Below are positions 50,483-59,700 of a stretch of 64,000 nt of DNA, one piece after another. Origin of the DNA: Gammaproteobacteria bacterium (GTDB taxonomy: Bacteria; Pseudomonadota; Gammaproteobacteria; JADZEE01). Below the pieces are notes generated by a model, which was not told where the DNA came from, made no database searches, and worked only from the letters and a program-made list of their open reading frames with translations. Made by a program: the position numbers and the translations under genes. Location of the stretch: positions 35,510 through 99,509 of the forward strand of contig JADZEE010000048.1 in assembly GCA_020850735.1 (NCBI GenBank). Direction: 5' to 3'. Within the stretch, counting starts at the first letter, position 1, and each line of letters starts with the position of its first letter.

Positions 50483-51292
50483 ATGCCACGACTGCTGTGC
50501 CTGCTCGTCCTGCTCGTGGCCGCGCCGGCCTGCCCGCTGGCGGTCGAGCCGCAGCAGTCCGAGCTGGACGTGTGGGACGCGCTGCTCAGGCCGCAGTATT
50601 TCGGCGATCGGCCGATCCTCAGCGGGCAGACCATCGTGCAGCTGCGGGTGCCGTTGCGTGCCGAGGACTCGGGCGTGGTGCCGGTGAGCGTGAACGCGAA
50701 GATTGCGCAGACGCCCGGGCGTTACATCGAGAAGCTGTACCTGTTCATCGACAAGAACCCCAAGCCGCTCGCCGGGCTGTTCCATCTGACTCCGGCGATG
50801 GGGCGGGCGGATCTCGCCATGCGCCTGCGCGTGAACGAGTTCACCAAGGTGCGCGTCATCGCCGAGCTCAACGACGGCGAGCTGCACATGGACGAGGGTT
50901 TCACGCGGGCCAGCGGCGGTTGCACCGAGCCGCCACCGTTCCTGGCGCTCAAGGAAGCCCGCGGCCGGATCGGACAGATGAAATTCCGTGCCCAGGCCGG
51001 TGACGACGATCCCGATCTGGCCCTCGCGCAGCTCATCATCAGTCATCCGAACGTGACCGGCATGCAGCTCGATCAGCGCACGCGCGCCTACATCCCGGCC
51101 GAATACGTCACGCGGGTCGTGGTCAGCTTCAACGACGAGCACGTCATGACCGCTGAAACGGACATCTCCATCAGCGAGGATCCGAGCTTCCGCTTCTTCT
51201 TCCGACCGGCGGGCGGCGGCGTGATCCGGGCTGAGATGACCGATTCGAAGGGTCGCCAGGTCACCCGGACCTTCGACGTCCAGGGTCTGTAG
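50483..51292 (+). CDS. quinoprotein dehydrogenase-associated SoxYZ-like carrier
   Basis: 269 residues from the ATG at 50483, with GGAGGG upstream. A signal peptide (MPRLLCLLVLLVAAPACPLA) is followed by a SoxY-like half (about 25-150: WDALLRPQYFGDRPILSGQTIVQLRVPLRAEDSGVVPV, in parts) and a SoxZ-like half (about 170-269: RIGQMKFRAQAGDDDPDLALAQLIISHPNVTGM, then SFRFFFRPAGGGVIRAEMTDSKGR). The SoxY substrate-carrying C-terminal GGCGG is absent. This fused family is normally found beside PQQ-dependent alcohol dehydrogenases; none is adjacent here. Confidence 0.88.
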   Translation: MPRLLCLLVLLVAAPACPLAVEPQQSELDVWDALLRPQYFGDRPILSGQTIVQLRVPLRAEDSGVVPVSVNAKIAQTPGRYIEKLYLFIDKNPKPLAGLFHLTPAMGRADLAMRLRVNEFTKVRVIAELNDGELHMDEGFTRASGGCTEPPPFLALKEARGRIGQMKFRAQAGDDDPDLALAQLIISHPNVTGMQLDQRTRAYIPAEYVTRVVVSFNDEHVMTAETDISISEDPSFRFFFRPAGGGVIRAEMTDSKGRQVTRTFDVQGL

Positions 51293-51407
51293 CGGCGAAG
51301 CCGGGGCGCAGCGCGGCAGAGCTGCCTGCCGGCGCCGGATCGATCCCGGCCCGTGCAAGCGGCGCGCACTTGCGCTAGGCTGATACCATCCTCGCAGGGA
51401 AGCCGGG

Positions 51408-52211
51408 ATGAGCCCAACCAGCAGTTCGCTCGCGGCGCGTGTCGCCGCGGCACTCGCCGAATGCGATCCCGCGCGCAAGGTCGAAGCCGTGCAGGCCCTC
51501 GCCGGTACGGACAGCGACGGCGCGCCGGATCCGGCCTGCGGCTGTCCGGCCGCCGGCTTCCCGTCCCGGCCGCGGCTCGTGCCGCCCGGCCGTGTACCGC
51601 GCCGCGGTCTCGGCAGTGCGCAGGGCCGCGCCGCGTTCTTCCATGCCTTGGCGCACATCGAATTCAATGCCATCAACCTCGCGCTCGACGCGGTGTGTCG
51701 CTACCCCGCACTGCCGCCCGCGTTCTACCGCGACTGGATCGGCGTCGCCGTCGAGGAGGCGCTGCACTTCGATTTGCTGTGCGCACACCTGCGCACCCTG
51801 GGTGTGGCCTACGGGGATTTCGACGCCCACGCCGGGCTGTGGGAACTCGCGCTCGACACGGCCGGCGATGTGCTCGCGCGCATGGCGCTGGTGCCGCGCG
51901 TGATGGAAGCGCGCGGCCTGGACGTCACACCGGCCATGATCGAGCGATTGCGGGCGGCCGGTGACGGCGGTGGCATCGCGATACTCGAGCGCATCTATCA
52001 CGACGAGATCGGCCACGTGCGCCTCGGCACGCAGTGGTTCCGCTACGCGTGCGCGCAACGCGGGCTCGAGGCCGACGCGACGTTCCTGGAGCTGATCCGC
52101 ACGCGCATGCGCAGCCGACTGCGAGGGGGTATGAACCGTACCGCGCGCAGGGCCGCGGGATTCAGCGCACACGAGCTCGACGCCCTGGAGGCGATCCGCG
52201 CGGCGCCGTGA
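51408..52211 (+). CDS. ferritin-like DUF455 protein
   Basis: 267 residues. The middle contains the two Glu/His helices of a di-iron ferritin-like fold: AAFFHALAHIEFNAINLALDAVCRYP and WIGVAVEEALHFDLLCAHLRTLGVAYGDF, followed by MALVPRVMEARGLDVTPAMI and IYHDEIGHVRLGTQWFRYAC, supplying ExxH pairs. The family is uncharacterised; iron binding is inferred from the ligand pattern. The N-terminal 75 residues (with ACGCPAAGFPSRPRLVPP) fit the family. It starts 115 bp after the SoxYZ-like gene. Confidence 0.9.
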   Translation: MSPTSSSLAARVAAALAECDPARKVEAVQALAGTDSDGAPDPACGCPAAGFPSRPRLVPPGRVPRRGLGSAQGRAAFFHALAHIEFNAINLALDAVCRYPALPPAFYRDWIGVAVEEALHFDLLCAHLRTLGVAYGDFDAHAGLWELALDTAGDVLARMALVPRVMEARGLDVTPAMIERLRAAGDGGGIAILERIYHDEIGHVRLGTQWFRYACAQRGLEADATFLELIRTRMRSRLRGGMNRTARRAAGFSAHELDALEAIRAAP

Positions 52212-52290
52212 TTGCGCAAGGTGGCGGCGTAGTCCCTGCGATCCGCAGGCCGGCCGCCGAAGTTCACAGGCAGGACAGGGAGGTCATGCC

Positions 52291-52683
52291 ATGAAAAACA
52301 GCGAAACCCGTATCACGCTCTGCGTCGCCGGGCTGAACCGGCGGATTGGCGAACTGCTCGCCGGAACGGACGCGGCCGACCCGCGCGGCAGCGGCGCGGA
52401 TCTGGCCGCGGCCGCGGGCCTGGTCGCCGCGTTCATCGCCCGCCGCGACACCGATCCGCACGCCGTCGTGCGTGCCCGCGCCGCGCTCGGCGCGGCGTTT
52501 TTCCATCTGCTGCGGGCGCATCGGCACGGGCTCGTGTCCGCCCACGAGCGCGCCGAGCTGCAATGCCGGATGGCGGCGATCGAGGCGCGCCTCGTCGCTC
52601 TCACCCCATGCGTGCGCGATGCGGGCGGCGACGACGCCCGCCGCACGGATCCGGTCGCGGCCGCGATACTTCCGGTATCGTGA
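52291..52683 (+). CDS. small helical protein of unknown function
   Basis: 130 residues; AGGGAGG precedes the ATG by about seven bases. It is predicted all-helical (LCVAGLNRRIGELLAG, GADLAAAAGLVAAFIARRD, VVRARAALGAAFFHLLRAHRHGLV, ERAELQCRMAAIEARLVAL), with two Cys and no signal or membrane segment. I recognise no family. It follows the DUF455 gene by 79 bp on the same strand. Confidence 0.6.
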   Translation: MKNSETRITLCVAGLNRRIGELLAGTDAADPRGSGADLAAAAGLVAAFIARRDTDPHAVVRARAALGAAFFHLLRAHRHGLVSAHERAELQCRMAAIEARLVALTPCVRDAGGDDARRTDPVAAAILPVS

Positions 52684-53070
52684 CGGCGGCCGGTCCGGGG
52701 CCGGGCCGATACGCGCCGCTGCCGCACGGACAAGCCGCGGGCGAGCCGGTGCAGCAGCACGCCGGCGCCCTCGGGCGCACATGCGAGCGAACCGGCAGGG
52801 ACACGGCGCGTCCCGGTCCGGCGGGCTTGTAATCCCCGTCGCGAGCGGCTAAGTTTTTAGGCATACCACTCGATTTCCAGGGAGGGAAGCTGGGGTGGTC
52901 CTCGCCGAATTCGAAGCACCGTGCCGATCCGCCGCCGGTGGCCGTGATGCCGCGCCACCGCGCGCGGCGCCGTCGTGCTCCTGGTGCCTGCAATGCGCTG
53001 CCGGTCTGGCCGCGACTACTGTGCCGCGGCTGCGCGGCAATCGCCGTCCGCTCACAGGAGATCTGCGCCC
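52684..53070. other. 387-bp gap with a short AT-richer island
   Basis: It holds no ORF with family resemblance. Around 52850-52890 there is a small stretch less GC-rich than its surroundings (containing AAGTTTTTAGGCATACC). This may be a promoter area for the downstream membrane protein/RTX pair or the edge of a recombined segment. CAGGAG at 53054-53059 is the probable ribosome site of the next gene. Confidence 0.4.
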
Positions 53071-53685
53071 ATGATGGCCCTGGCCGTGCTCTTCGTGCTC
53101 GTGATCTATCTCGCTATCGCCATCCTCGTCGTCCGGCTCGCGGCGCGTGCCGCCCGCAGGCGCGGCATCGCGGGCTGGCACTGGGGCCTGCCCGCCGCGC
53201 TGGCCATGTACCTGCTGGTGTTCTGGGATCTCATTCCGACCTACGCGCTGCACCCCTACTACTGCGGCAAATACGCGGGCCTGACGGTGTACAAGACGCC
53301 GCAGCAATGGCGGGCGGAGCATCCGGGGGAGGCGGAGAAGATCGTGGTCCCGGAGTTGGGTCGTCAACGGCAGGACGGCAGGGACTGGATCTGGGAAATC
53401 AACAGCCGATTCGACTGGATTACGAGCGGAGAGCCCTTGGGCGGGGGTTTGCTGACCCTGGCGAAACAGCAGGTGGTGGATCGCCAGACCGGCGAAATCA
53501 TGGCCGAGGTGCGTGATGTCAAGAACAGTCTCGGAAACCTCGGCGTCGGGTACGTCGATCTTGGCGATTACAAGTTCTGGATGGACATCGATACTTGCCG
53601 AACAGATAGAAACCGACAGCGCTGGTTCAAAGATGGCATCTCGTTTTCGGACGTGAGGGTTGGGTTTAAGCAGATATTGAGGTAG
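53071..53685 (+). CDS. uncharacterised membrane-anchored protein upstream of the RTX gene
   Basis: 204 residues from the first of two adjacent ATGs at 53071. Helix 1 (MMALAVLFVLVIYLAIAILVV) and helix 2 (WHWGLPAALAMYLLVFWDLI) are followed by a soluble domain: YYCGKYAGLTVYKTPQQWRAEHPGEAEK, DWIWEINSRFDWITSGEPLG, and KQQVVDRQTGEIMAEVRDVKNSLGNLG. I do not recognise a family. Its last third is visibly poorer in G+C than the first. It lies 31 bp before the RTX gene; a helper or immunity-like role for that large secreted protein is possible but unproven. Confidence 0.7.
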   Translation: MMALAVLFVLVIYLAIAILVVRLAARAARRRGIAGWHWGLPAALAMYLLVFWDLIPTYALHPYYCGKYAGLTVYKTPQQWRAEHPGEAEKIVVPELGRQRQDGRDWIWEINSRFDWITSGEPLGGGLLTLAKQQVVDRQTGEIMAEVRDVKNSLGNLGVGYVDLGDYKFWMDIDTCRTDRNRQRWFKDGISFSDVRVGFKQILR

Positions 53686-53716
53686 GGGTGAATTGGCGTG
53701 CCAAGGAGGGCATCCC

Positions 53717-56700
53717 ATGATCTCAAGCGGTTATTACTATTCGCTCGCTAGTTTGGCGGAAGCAAGTTACGCGTTTCTAATTGATCCGAATACCGGAAGA
53801 ATTTGGGCGGACCGCGACGGGTTGCTAACCGCATTAGTGCGTGAAAATGAAGATTCTGGCGAGCATGAGGTGTTTGCGCCGTCACAAGCCGCCGCTTTCC
53901 TGACCCGCTGGCAACCGCTCCACCAGCAACCCAACACCGAGTCCGGCATGTCGGCGACGCTGTTCGAGAGTGTCGAGGCGCCGGGGCGCTTCGTGCTCGC
54001 CATCCGCGGCACCGAGCAGGGCTACGCGGATCTGCTCGTGGCGGACGGGCTGGACATCGTCACCGACGGGATCGCCATCGATCAACTCGTCGATCTCTAC
54101 AATCTTTTCCAGCAACTCACGACGCCGTCCGGCGCCGGCTACCAGGCGGCGCGCCTGCAGACCCTGGCGGAGGAGACCAGCGCCTACCAGCTCGCCCGCG
54201 CCGGCAGTCTCATCCCGGGCTGGCAGGGTACGGCGCAGGACTGGCTCGCGGAATTGCGCGCGCGCACCGACGTGGTCATCGACAACCCCACGGGACGTGT
54301 GCGCACGATCGTGTTCGAGGATTCGGCAACGGTGTTCGCCGACGGCCGTGCGGCGGGGCTGGGCTATGCCGCGCTGGCCGAGCCGGGCCGGCTCACCGTC
54401 ACCGGCCACTCGCTCGGCGGTCATCTCGCCATGGCGTGCACGCGCCTGTTGCCGGCGCTCGATCTGGCCGCGGTGACCATCAACGGCGCGGGTTTCGCGA
54501 GCGGACCGATCGCGGGGCTCGGCGGCGAGGCGGCGGTGAACCTGCGCAATGTATTCGCGCTGCTCGGGGGTGCGCCGGCGTTCGATCGGGATCGGATCAC
54601 CAACCTGTACGGCTCGGCGGCCGTGGAGCTCGTCACCCAGAACGGCCCCGGCCTGTTCCAGCCGGGCGCGCACCTGGAGGTGCACACCGAGAGCTATGCG
54701 CTGGCGCACACGCTCGGACACGGTTCCGGACAGATGACCGACGCCCTGGCGGTCTACGATCTGTTCCTCGGCCTCGGTCACAACCTGCAGATCCTGCCCG
54801 CGCCGGAAGCGCTCGCGGTGCTCGGCGGCGTGTTCGCGGCGGCCACCAACGAGAAGCTCGCCACCTTCGAGTCCCTGGTCGACGCCCTGGACACCGTGCT
54901 CGCCACGGACGCCGCACGCATCGGCGCAGCCGGCCGTGGCGATCGCGAAGTCCTGCACGTGGCCATCGAAGCGGTCCGCGCCAGCGCGCAATACACCGCG
55001 CTCGCCGGCCGTGTCGAGATCGTGCCGCTGTTCGATCTGCACGCGGGCGGTCGCATCGAAGCGCTGCCGGCGGACAGCCTCGTCGCGCACGCGCTGGACG
55101 GCCCGGATGCCGGTGCCTGGCGGCACGCACTGGTGCACCTGAACCCCTTCGTCGTGCGCGGCGTGGACGACGCGGCCCGCGCCGAGCTGTACGCGGCGGC
55201 GGGCGGGGGGGACCCGGCGGAGCTGTCGGCGGCCTGGCTCGCCGATCGCGCCCTCCTGCTGACGGTCTGGATCGAGGCCGGCGCCGGCGACACGGCTACG
55301 GTCGAGCGCGCGGATCCCGCGCTCGAGGCCGTGACCCGTTTTCACGACGTCGCCACCGGTCTGAGCCTGGCGCTGCGGCCATCCGCCGCCGCGGCGCTGC
55401 CGGACCGCAACCTGTGGTTCGGCAGCGCGCGCAGCGACGGCCGGCTCGCGGGCGCTGACGGTGACGATCGGCTGTACGGTCTCGGCGGCGTCGATACGCT
55501 GCTCGGGCTGGCCGGCGCGGACATTCTCGATGGGGGTGCCGATGCCGACGTCCTGGCCGGCGGCGCCGGGACCGACTGGCTGCTCGGCGGCGCGGGAGAC
55601 GACACGCTGTGGGGCGGCGAGGTATTCGCGCCCGACGACGGGGCCGCGGATCGGCTGGAGGGCGGTGCCGGTTTCGACAGCTATTACGCCGGACGGGGCG
55701 ACCGGATCACCGATAGTGACGGTGACGGGCGCGTGTTCGTGGATCTGGTCCGGCTCACGGGTGGTGCCCACGGCGACGAGGACACGCCCGGACGCTATCT
55801 GAGCGCGGATCGCCGCTACGCCTACGCCCTGAGCGGCGACACGCTGCGCGTCGTCATCGACGGTGACCCGGATCCGGCACACCACATCACCGTGACCGGC
55901 TACCGTCCGGGTGCGCTCGGCATCGAACTCGTCGACGAGGATGCGGCACCGGCCGTGCTCGTGGCGAGCGCCGGGGACGACCGATTCCAGCTGCGCGGCA
56001 CGCCGGCCGGTGTCGTGATCGAGGTCGATGCCGGTGCCGTCGCGGATCATGCGGGCGCCACCCGCGTCGTGCTCGCACAGGTGCCGGCCAGCATTCATCT
56101 GCTCGCGGGCGACGACGTCCTCGCCGTCACGGGAGATTTTTCCGGTCTGCAGGTGCATGCCGGGGCCGGCGCGGACATCGTGCGTCTGGAAGGCCTGGGC
56201 ACGACGAGCGGGGCTGCACTGCACGGCGAGGAGGGCGATGACCTGCTCGCCGGATCGTTGGGTGACGACCTGATCACCGGCGGCGAGGGCGTGGACACGC
56301 TGTTCGGCGGCGACGGCGGCGACCTCGTCAACGGCGGTGCCGGTTCCGACTGGCTCGAGGGCCACGCCGGCCACGATCAGATCTACGCCGGGGCCGGTGC
56401 CGACTGGCTGCTCGGCGGGGCGGGTATCGACCAGCTGAGCGGCGATGGCGGTGACGACGTGCTCTATGGCGACGCCGTCGGTCCGGGCCTGGCCTGGGCC
56501 GGGCGCGACTTCGCGCTGCCCCTGCCGGCGCCGCTGTTCGCCGGTGAATATGGCGTACTGAGCGAGAGCGATCGCGACGCCGCGGCGGGGGACGTCCTGC
56601 TCGGCGGCGCGGGTGACGATGCCGTCTACGGCGGAGGCGGCGACGATCTCATCGACGGCGGCGACGACGCGGATCATCTCGAAGGCGAGGCGGGCGACGA

Positions 56701-59700
56701 TACCCTGTTCGGCCGTGCCGGCGACGACGAGCTGTGGGGCGACGCCAACCCGCTGACCCGTGCGGATGACGCCCGCGTGCTGCACGAGGTCGCGCTGGCG
56801 GATGGCACCGCCCGCATCGTCTGGCGGCTGCATGGCGCGCACGACGACGCGTCCGGCGACGACGTGCTCGACGGAGGACCGGGCCGCGATCGGCTTTACG
56901 GCGGCGCGGGCAGCGACAGCTACCGTTTCGGCTACGGCTACGGTGAGGACACGGTCCTCGACAGCGCGGGCGCGAACGACCGCGTCGTGCTGCTCGAGGG
57001 GATCGGTCCCGCCGACGTCGACATCGTGCCGGTGGCTGCCGGGATCGAGATCGCGCTGCGCCGCGCCGGCGTGCTGACCGGTGACGTGCTCACGCTGCTG
57101 GCCGCGCCCGGCCCGACTGCCGGCATCGAGCGGATCGAGCTCGCCGGCGCGGATGCGCTGGATCTCACGGTGCCGGCCTGGGTGCTCGAACCGCTGGCGA
57201 TCGACACACCCGGCAGCTACGGCGGCACGCGTGCCGCGAGCGCCTACACCGTCGCCATGGATCCGGCGGACGGATTCCGGATCGACATCGCCGACGCCGG
57301 CGGCGCCGACAGTCTGGTCCTCGCGCCGGTGCGGCTCGATCTGCCGCCGGAGTTCGGCGCGCGTTACGTGACCCCGGTCGTGACCGGCTACGCACGCGAG
57401 GGCGCGGATCTGCGCCTGGACCTGCGGATGGACGCCGACATCGTGCGTGCACCGGCGCAGGGCACCATTCACATCCACGATTATTTCGGCGCCGGGCGCA
57501 TCGAACGGCTGCGCACGCCGGCGGGCGAGCTCGGCGAACCGAACGCGGCACCGCGCGTCACGGCGATCGTCGGTTCCCGGCAGGCCCCCGCCGGGGAGCG
57601 CTTCGCGCTCACCCTGCCCGCGGACCTGTTCACCGACGATCTGCTCGACGAGGTGAGCCTCGACGCACGCCGTGCCGACGGCCGGCCGCTGCCGGCGTGG
57701 CTGCTATTCGATCCGGCGACGCGCACCCTGACCGGCACGCCCGCGGTTGCGGACAGCGCGCTGTTCGACGTGCTGATCACGGCGACCGACCGTCACGGCG
57801 CGACCGCGGTGACCTCGTTCAGCCTGGAGGCGGGCGATCTCAACGACCCTCCGACCGTCGCCCGTGCCCCCGCCGACCAGGTGGTGGAGATCGGCACGGA
57901 GCTCGCTTTCGCCGTCGGTGCGGACGTGTTCACCGATCCCGATTACGGCGACCACCTCACCATCGACGTCCTCGACGCGCAGGGTCAGCCGCTGCCGGAC
58001 TGGCTGCACTACGACGCCGGCAGCGGTCGTCTGTACGGGACCCCGCGGGTGCCGGATCTCGGCGCGGCCCTGTACGCGGTCCGTGCCGAAGATCGCCGTG
58101 GCGCGTTCGTCTCGGCGCTGTTTCACATCGAGGTGGTTGCGCCGCCCGGCGGTCAGGGCACGGCGCTCGCCGATCACCTGATCGGCGGCCCCGGCGCCGA
58201 CGTCCTGTTCGGTGCGGCGGGCGACGACGTGCTCGACGGCGGTGACGGTGACGATTGGCTGATCGGCGGCGCCGGCGCCGATCGGATGGCCGGTGGCGAG
58301 GGGTACAACACCTACCTCATCCGCCCCTTCGAGGGTTTCGACACGATCGTGGTCGAGCCGGCGGGCGAACATCGCATCGAGTTCGGCCCCGGTTTCGCGC
58401 CGGCCGATCTCACGCCGCGGTTCGTCCAGGGCGGCGGGATCGGCCTGGAGATCCGCCTGCACGAGCGTACGACCGCCTACGGCACGCAGGTCGGGGGCGC
58501 GCTGCGTTTCGACGGCCTGTATACCGGTCTGACCGTCGCCGCCGGCGGCCTGATCGGCAGCGTCACCACCGACGCCGCGGTCGTCGATCTCGACCGTTAC
58601 CGCCTTGTCTTTGCCGACGGCACGCAGCTGCCGCTGGCGGATCTGCTTGCGATTGCGAACCGCGCACCGCCGCCCGGCAGCGGCGGTCTCGCCCTGCGGG
58701 TCGTGCCGTCGGGCGCAACCGCCTTCACCGGCACGGACGACGCCGAACTCGTGCTGGGCCGCGCCGGCGGTGAACGCATCGACGCCGCGGCGGGAGACGA
58801 CGTGGTGCGCGGCGGTGAAGGCGACGACGATCTGTCCGGCGCTGCGGGGAACGACGTCCTGTACGGCGAGTGGGGGGCGGACTGGCTGCGCGGGGGAGCC
58901 GGCGACGACGAACTCGCCGGCGGTCCGGGAGACGACGTGCTCGAGGGCGGCTCCGGCGACGATCGCTACGCGCTCGCTGCGTGCGGCGGGATCGACCGCA
59001 TCGCCGACACGGACGGCTTCGATACCGTCCGGATCGGTGCGCTCGGCGATACCAGGCACGTGACGCTGGACGAGCTGCTGGTGTTCCGCCACGGCGACGA
59101 TCTGCACGTGCGCTGGGACCGGGACGCCGGTTTCGTCGTCGCGGACTGGTATCTCGCACCCGCGCGCCGCATCGACGCGCTGCTGAGTCTGGGCGCGTTC
59201 GGCGAGGCGCCGATCGACGAAAATGAAGGCGGCGGCGAGCTGTTCCGGCTCTCGGCGGCCGAGCTCGAGGCGCTGGCGCGTCCGGCAACCGCGCCGCGGC
59301 TCGCGCTGCCGCCGGCGGACCAGGTGCTGACGGCCGGCGTGCCGTGGCGCTATACCCTGGCGGCGCAGACCTTCGTGGACGCCGACCCCGGTGACAGCCT
59401 GCTTCTGGCAGCCTCGCTGGGGGGTTCGGCGCTACCGGACTGGCTGGATTTCGACGCCGCGACGGCGACTTTTTCCGGCACGCCCGACATCGACGCCCGC
59501 GGCCATTACGAGCTCGCCGTCACGGCCGTGGACACGCTCGGATTGCAGGCCACGGGCCGCTTGCGGCTCGACGTCGTCGTGCCTGGCCTGCAGGAAGGCG
59601 GCCCTGGCGCCGATATCCTGCGTGGCGTGGCCGCGCCCGACGTGATCTTCGGGGGTGCCGGCCGCGATCTGCTGCTCGGTGGTGACGGTGATGACCTGCT

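Noticed and set aside
55440..56750. Short repeated GGC/GAC-rich units that resemble tandem DNA repeats or a CRISPR-like array
   Set aside because: They are codons of RTX nonapeptides in one reading frame; spacing and sequence vary as in protein repeats, with no conserved repeat-spacer pattern.
53882..57478. 1198-codon open frame on the minus strand opposite the RTX gene
   Set aside because: It is the antisense shadow of GC-rich RTX codons (His/Arg/Val/Gly rich) with no start signal or family motif.
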